From: Lewinellaceae bacterium
GTDB taxonomy: Bacteria; Bacteroidota; Bacteroidia; Chitinophagales; Saprospiraceae
Assembly (NCBI GenBank): GCA_020636025.1
Contig: JACJYQ010000002.1
Span: forward strand, 496,001-560,000
DNA: 64,000 nt
Reading direction: 5' to 3'
In this document: positions 61,604-64,000 of the stretch, piece after piece
How positions within the stretch are numbered: position 1 is the first letter of the stretch
Layout of the letters: the number at the start of each line of letters is the position of its first letter
Program-made: the position numbers and the translations under genes
Notes under the pieces: generated by a model
What the model was told of the DNA's origin: nothing
Database searches by the model: none
Seen by the model: only the letters and a program-made list of their open reading frames with translations

Positions 61604-61769
61604 CGCCGCGCTTGTGTCTTTTTTGACCAAGCGCAACATAAGGTAAGGGGCTAAGCATATTATGTGAAGCCAAATGAGGCTTAACTTGCCAAGGGTATAA
61701 TTGATTTCGTTGTCATGGCTACTCACGTAACGTGCGCTTGGTCAAAAAAGACGCAAGCTCGGCGGGAAA
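61601..61769. mobile_element. MITE-like element, best-preserved copy
   Basis: The terminal inverted repeats of about 34 bp, 61601-61634 (TTTCGCCGCGCTTGTGTCTT...) and 61734-61769 (...GACGCAAGCTCGGCGGGAAA), agree in all but a few positions. The 169-bp element encodes nothing. It fills much of the 61419-61895 gap. Confidence 0.6.
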
Positions 61770-61895
61770 TGTACCTGATAAATTTTCAGGTCAGAACAAA
61801 ATCCCGAATTTTGATTGCGTTCAATATTCGGGATGACTCATATTTGCGCTCACTATAAGACAGAACCTGCTTTGCCATATTGAAGTTCCGTAAAC

Positions 61896-62579
61896 ATGTC
61901 AAGAACAAAATTGCTATACGTTGAAGACGAACCCTTTTTGGGTAAAATAGTCAAAGAAAGCCTGGAAAGTCGCCGCTTCGAGGTTCACATGGTGGAAGAT
62001 GGCGCAATGGTCATGCAGGCCCTGGAACACTTTGAACCGGATATCTGTGTGTTGGATGTGATGCTGCCCAATCGAGACGGCTTTTCAATTGGCGCCGAGA
62101 TCAGAACGAAAAAGCCTCATTTGCCCATCGTATTTGTAACCGCCAAAACCCAGGTAGATGATGTACTACAAGGTTTTGCCAGTGGTGGAAACGACTACCT
62201 CCGCAAGCCTTTCAGTATGGAAGAGTTGATTGTACGCCTGAATAACCTGCTGGCTTTGTCACAGGGCAATGCAGCAACAAATTCCGACTCGGTACAAATT
62301 GGCAAATACGAGTTCCACCCAATGAAATACGAACTTCATCTGGGAGAATCCATCCGAAAGCTAAGCGCCAGGGAAGCTGACCTGCTGAAAATCTTACTAG
62401 AAAACAGAAATTTCACCGTGGCTCGCAAAGACATCCTGATGAAAGTATGGGGAGATGACCACTTCTTCAATTCCAGAAACCTGGATGTTTACATCACCAA
62501 ATTACGCGAGTGCTTTAAAGACGACCCCGAAATCAGAATCATAACGATTAAGGGAGTGGGGTATCATTTTAATGCATAA
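61896..62579 (+). CDS. OmpR/PhoB-family response regulator
   Basis: The 227-residue product has a receiver domain (VEDEPFLG; Asp54 in CVLDVMLPNRDG; FVTAKT; LRKPFS) and a C-terminal winged-helix domain (LSAREADLLKILLENRNFTV; RNLDVYITKLRECF; IRIITIKGVGYHF). It should bind direct-repeat sites when phosphorylated. No histidine kinase is adjacent, so it is an orphan here; its partner is unknown. Confidence 0.95.
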   Translation: MSRTKLLYVEDEPFLGKIVKESLESRRFEVHMVEDGAMVMQALEHFEPDICVLDVMLPNRDGFSIGAEIRTKKPHLPIVFVTAKTQVDDVLQGFASGGNDYLRKPFSMEELIVRLNNLLALSQGNAATNSDSVQIGKYEFHPMKYELHLGESIRKLSAREADLLKILLENRNFTVARKDILMKVWGDDHFFNSRNLDVYITKLRECFKDDPEIRIITIKGVGYHFNA

Positions 62580-62697
62580 TAAAACAATGGATCAATGCGA
62601 AATGTATCAATGCGCAATGCGAAATAGACAGTTTTGCTTGGAAATTATTTAAGGATAATCATTTCGCATTGATACATTGATACATTGGTGCATTATC
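62577..62697. repeat. Intergenic inverted repeat, family B
   Basis: Imperfect hairpin containing TATTTAAGGATAATCATTTC, also found in the copies at 58149 and 58675, between convergent genes. Confidence 0.6.
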
Positions 62698-63139
62698 TCA
62701 GTCTTTCCGAGGAGCGGACGAGCGCTTCATCTTTCCTGATGGCGCGGTTGGCTAACCAAAGCATGAAAACAGAAAGTGCGGGCATGCCAATACCAGCTTG
62801 TAGGTGCATACTTGTGCTGCTTGGGCCCATTTGTTGTAGCAATAAAATGTACTGAACTGCCAATGCTACCGCCAATATGGTGGAAGCAAACATTCCCAAA
62901 GAAGTAATTCTGGATTGTACAGGGCGGTTTTTGAACAGGAAGACCGCAAATACAGCCAGGGCCAGGGCAACGCCTGTGCTGATAAGCAGGATCATGCTGT
63001 CATTTAAATTAAAAACACCATCGGCCATGGCTGTGGCGGTGGACATACTTTCTGGGGAAGAAGCAAATGGGAAGACAAATTGCAGTCCCAGGGCTGCAAC
63101 CGCCAGGATCAAATAGATGGATTGAATTCGTTGGATCAT
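62693..63139 (-). CDS. DUF4293 family membrane protein
   Basis: The 148-residue product starts MIQRIQSIYLILAVAALGLQ, the hallmark of DUF4293, and has four transmembrane helices (later ones: MILLISTGVALALAVFAVFL; FASTILAVALAVQYILLL; GIGMPALSVFMLWLANRAI). The family is confined to Bacteroidota as far as I know; function unknown. It ends in a short charged tail (KDEALVRSSERLR). Confidence 0.9.
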   Translation of the reverse strand: MIQRIQSIYLILAVAALGLQFVFPFASSPESMSTATAMADGVFNLNDSMILLISTGVALALAVFAVFLFKNRPVQSRITSLGMFASTILAVALAVQYILLLQQMGPSSTSMHLQAGIGMPALSVFMLWLANRAIRKDEALVRSSERLR

Positions 63140-63194
63140 AAATTAGTGGCTAGCCGTTTGTTATTCTTTACAGCATCCGGAGCGTATCAATAAC

Positions 63195-63743
63195 TTATTT
63201 TATCTGGAAAGTGTTGAAAACCTGATCGGCTTTTTCACTGTACCTGGCAAATTGCCCTTCCTCGGCGGTGAAAGTAAGTACATACATATAACCGCTTTCG
63301 GTGAGCATATACCGCTGCTTCCAGTAAAGATCAAAATTGCCTTGTTTGCCAGTGTACTCTACCAGATAGTAGTGGTCGTATTTGGTGGTAACCTCTTTGA
63401 ATTCCTTGATTTTGACATCTGTAATCATGGCCATTATTTGTTGGCGGCCACCTTCAGCCAGCTCTTTCAGGGTCATTCCCGGGTATTCACGCAGGTCATT
63501 TACCATCAGGTTGAAATTTTCCCGGAAAGAGTCGCCTTCCCCCTCGAGTGTGGAATACAAAAAGAAATTGGATCCCATTGTTCCTGACTGATCAAGCTGC
63601 CAGTCTTTTGGGTACTGAATACTGAAATCCTGATCATTCAATACCGACCAGTTGGGTTGGGCATTGGGTTCGTGAACGACATGTTGTGCATTGGCAGCAA
63701 GCATGCCAACGACACCCAGACAAAAGAACAATATTCGTTTCAT
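63195..63743 (-). CDS. Exported PsbP/MOG1-like protein
   Basis: The start at 63743 (MKRILFFCLGVVGMLAANAQ) gives a good signal peptide and 182 residues; the frame runs on to 63791 without family likeness. The mature part fits the PsbP/DUF1795 fold: FSIQYPKDWQLDQSG, the NFNLMVNDLREYPGMTLKEL strand-helix, and YMYVLTFTAEEGQFARYSEK. Known relatives bind lipids or proteins in the envelope; function here unknown. Confidence 0.75.
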   Translation of the reverse strand: MKRILFFCLGVVGMLAANAQHVVHEPNAQPNWSVLNDQDFSIQYPKDWQLDQSGTMGSNFFLYSTLEGEGDSFRENFNLMVNDLREYPGMTLKELAEGGRQQIMAMITDVKIKEFKEVTTKYDHYYLVEYTGKQGNFDLYWKQRYMLTESGYMYVLTFTAEEGQFARYSEKADQVFNTFQIK

Positions 63744-63799
63744 GTTGTGTAAAAGTTTAGAAGATAATGACTTAGGACGAAGTGCGGGCAAATTCGGTG

Positions 63800-64000
63800 T
63801 TACTGAACGGGATAAATTTGAGCCATAGCATAAGCAAAAATGGCGAAAGCAATGCTGCCAATCAATACGCCGAGTGCCAGGGGGCGGTCGCTACCGGTTT
63901 TGAGCATGAAAAATCCGGCGACAATTCCGGCAGGAGCCAGCAGATACCATGGAATTACGTACTGAACGCCACAAAAAACAGCGAATGTGATGATGGTGCG
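63800..64000 (-). CDS. Small membrane protein, 3' part only (runs off the window)
   Basis: The minus strand from 64000 is open to a TAA at 63800-63802 and encodes 66 residues with three hydrophobic stretches (TFAVFCGVQYVIPWYLLAPA; AGIVAGFFMLK; ALGVLIGSIAFAIFAYAMAQ). The start lies outside the window. It resembles a small two- or three-helix membrane protein; no family recognised. Confidence 0.55.
   Translation of the reverse strand, partial: RTIITFAVFCGVQYVIPWYLLAPAGIVAGFFMLKTGSDRPLALGVLIGSIAFAIFAYAMAQIYPVQ

Overview
The window reads as a chromosome piece of a member of the phylum Bacteroidota, most likely of the Saprospiria (Lewinella/Haliscomenobacter-like). Evidence for this is the type IX secretion (T9SS) C-terminal sorting domains on two large surface proteins, the -7 promoter element TAnnTTTG in front of several genes (best case: the tRNA-Leu gene, TTTG-N19-TACCTTTG), the DUF4293 and DUF1573 families, signal peptides ending in A/S-Q, and the moderate GC content. 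The species cannot be fixed from the sequence alone.

Layout. 1-7.5 kb: a cut-off FG-GAP/MopE-motif T9SS protein, a secreted beta-propeller, small genes (GyrI-like, GNAT, unknowns) and a YCF48/BNR-type T9SS protein. 7.8-11.2 kb: a TPR histidine kinase with its LuxR-type response regulator, and a DUF1573 protein. 11.3-37.1 kb: a dense block of exported clan-CD (caspase-like) proteases and partners. It holds an M48-like peptidase, a C14 caspase with a DUF4384-like tail and a TPR-CHAT protein in one operon; a divergent caspase-TPR gene; a CHASE2 / FecR-like / M48-like / FecR-like operon; a divergent coiled-coil/barrel protein; and three tandem WD40-caspase paralogues of more than 1000 residues. 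37.2-38.6 kb: an HTTM membrane protein.

38.69-45.36 kb looks like an island joined to a tRNA-Leu(CAG) gene. The intact tRNA is at the right edge, an exact 44-bp direct repeat of its 3' end is at the left edge, and four degenerate tRNA-Leu copies (each followed by its terminator, period 130 bp) lie just inside the tRNA. The island carries two unknown genes and three tandem TPR-caspase paralogues with different numbers of near-identical TPR units. No integrase is visible. In all the window encodes eight C14-type caspases and one CHAT protein, all with apparent export signals and intact His/Cys pairs.

45.4-64 kb is mostly housekeeping: a GT9 heptosyltransferase, a possible untranslated RNA with strong terminators, an M50 site-2 protease with a lipoprotein methyltransferase, an O-antigen ligase-like protein, ksgA, an MGMT-like protein without its cysteine, rsmG, a membrane protein with a weakly sigma-like N-terminus, Hsp20, pdxH, metK, alaS, an OmpR-type regulator, and DUF4293 and PsbP-like proteins. 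Intergenic spaces hold at least two families of short AT-rich inverted repeats, mostly between convergent genes, and a MITE-like element, one copy of which appears interrupted by a second element.

Functional assignments of the protease block are inference: the sequence shows exported proteases with repeat-type sensing or scaffold domains beside a CHASE2/FecR membrane sensor, but no substrate is evident.
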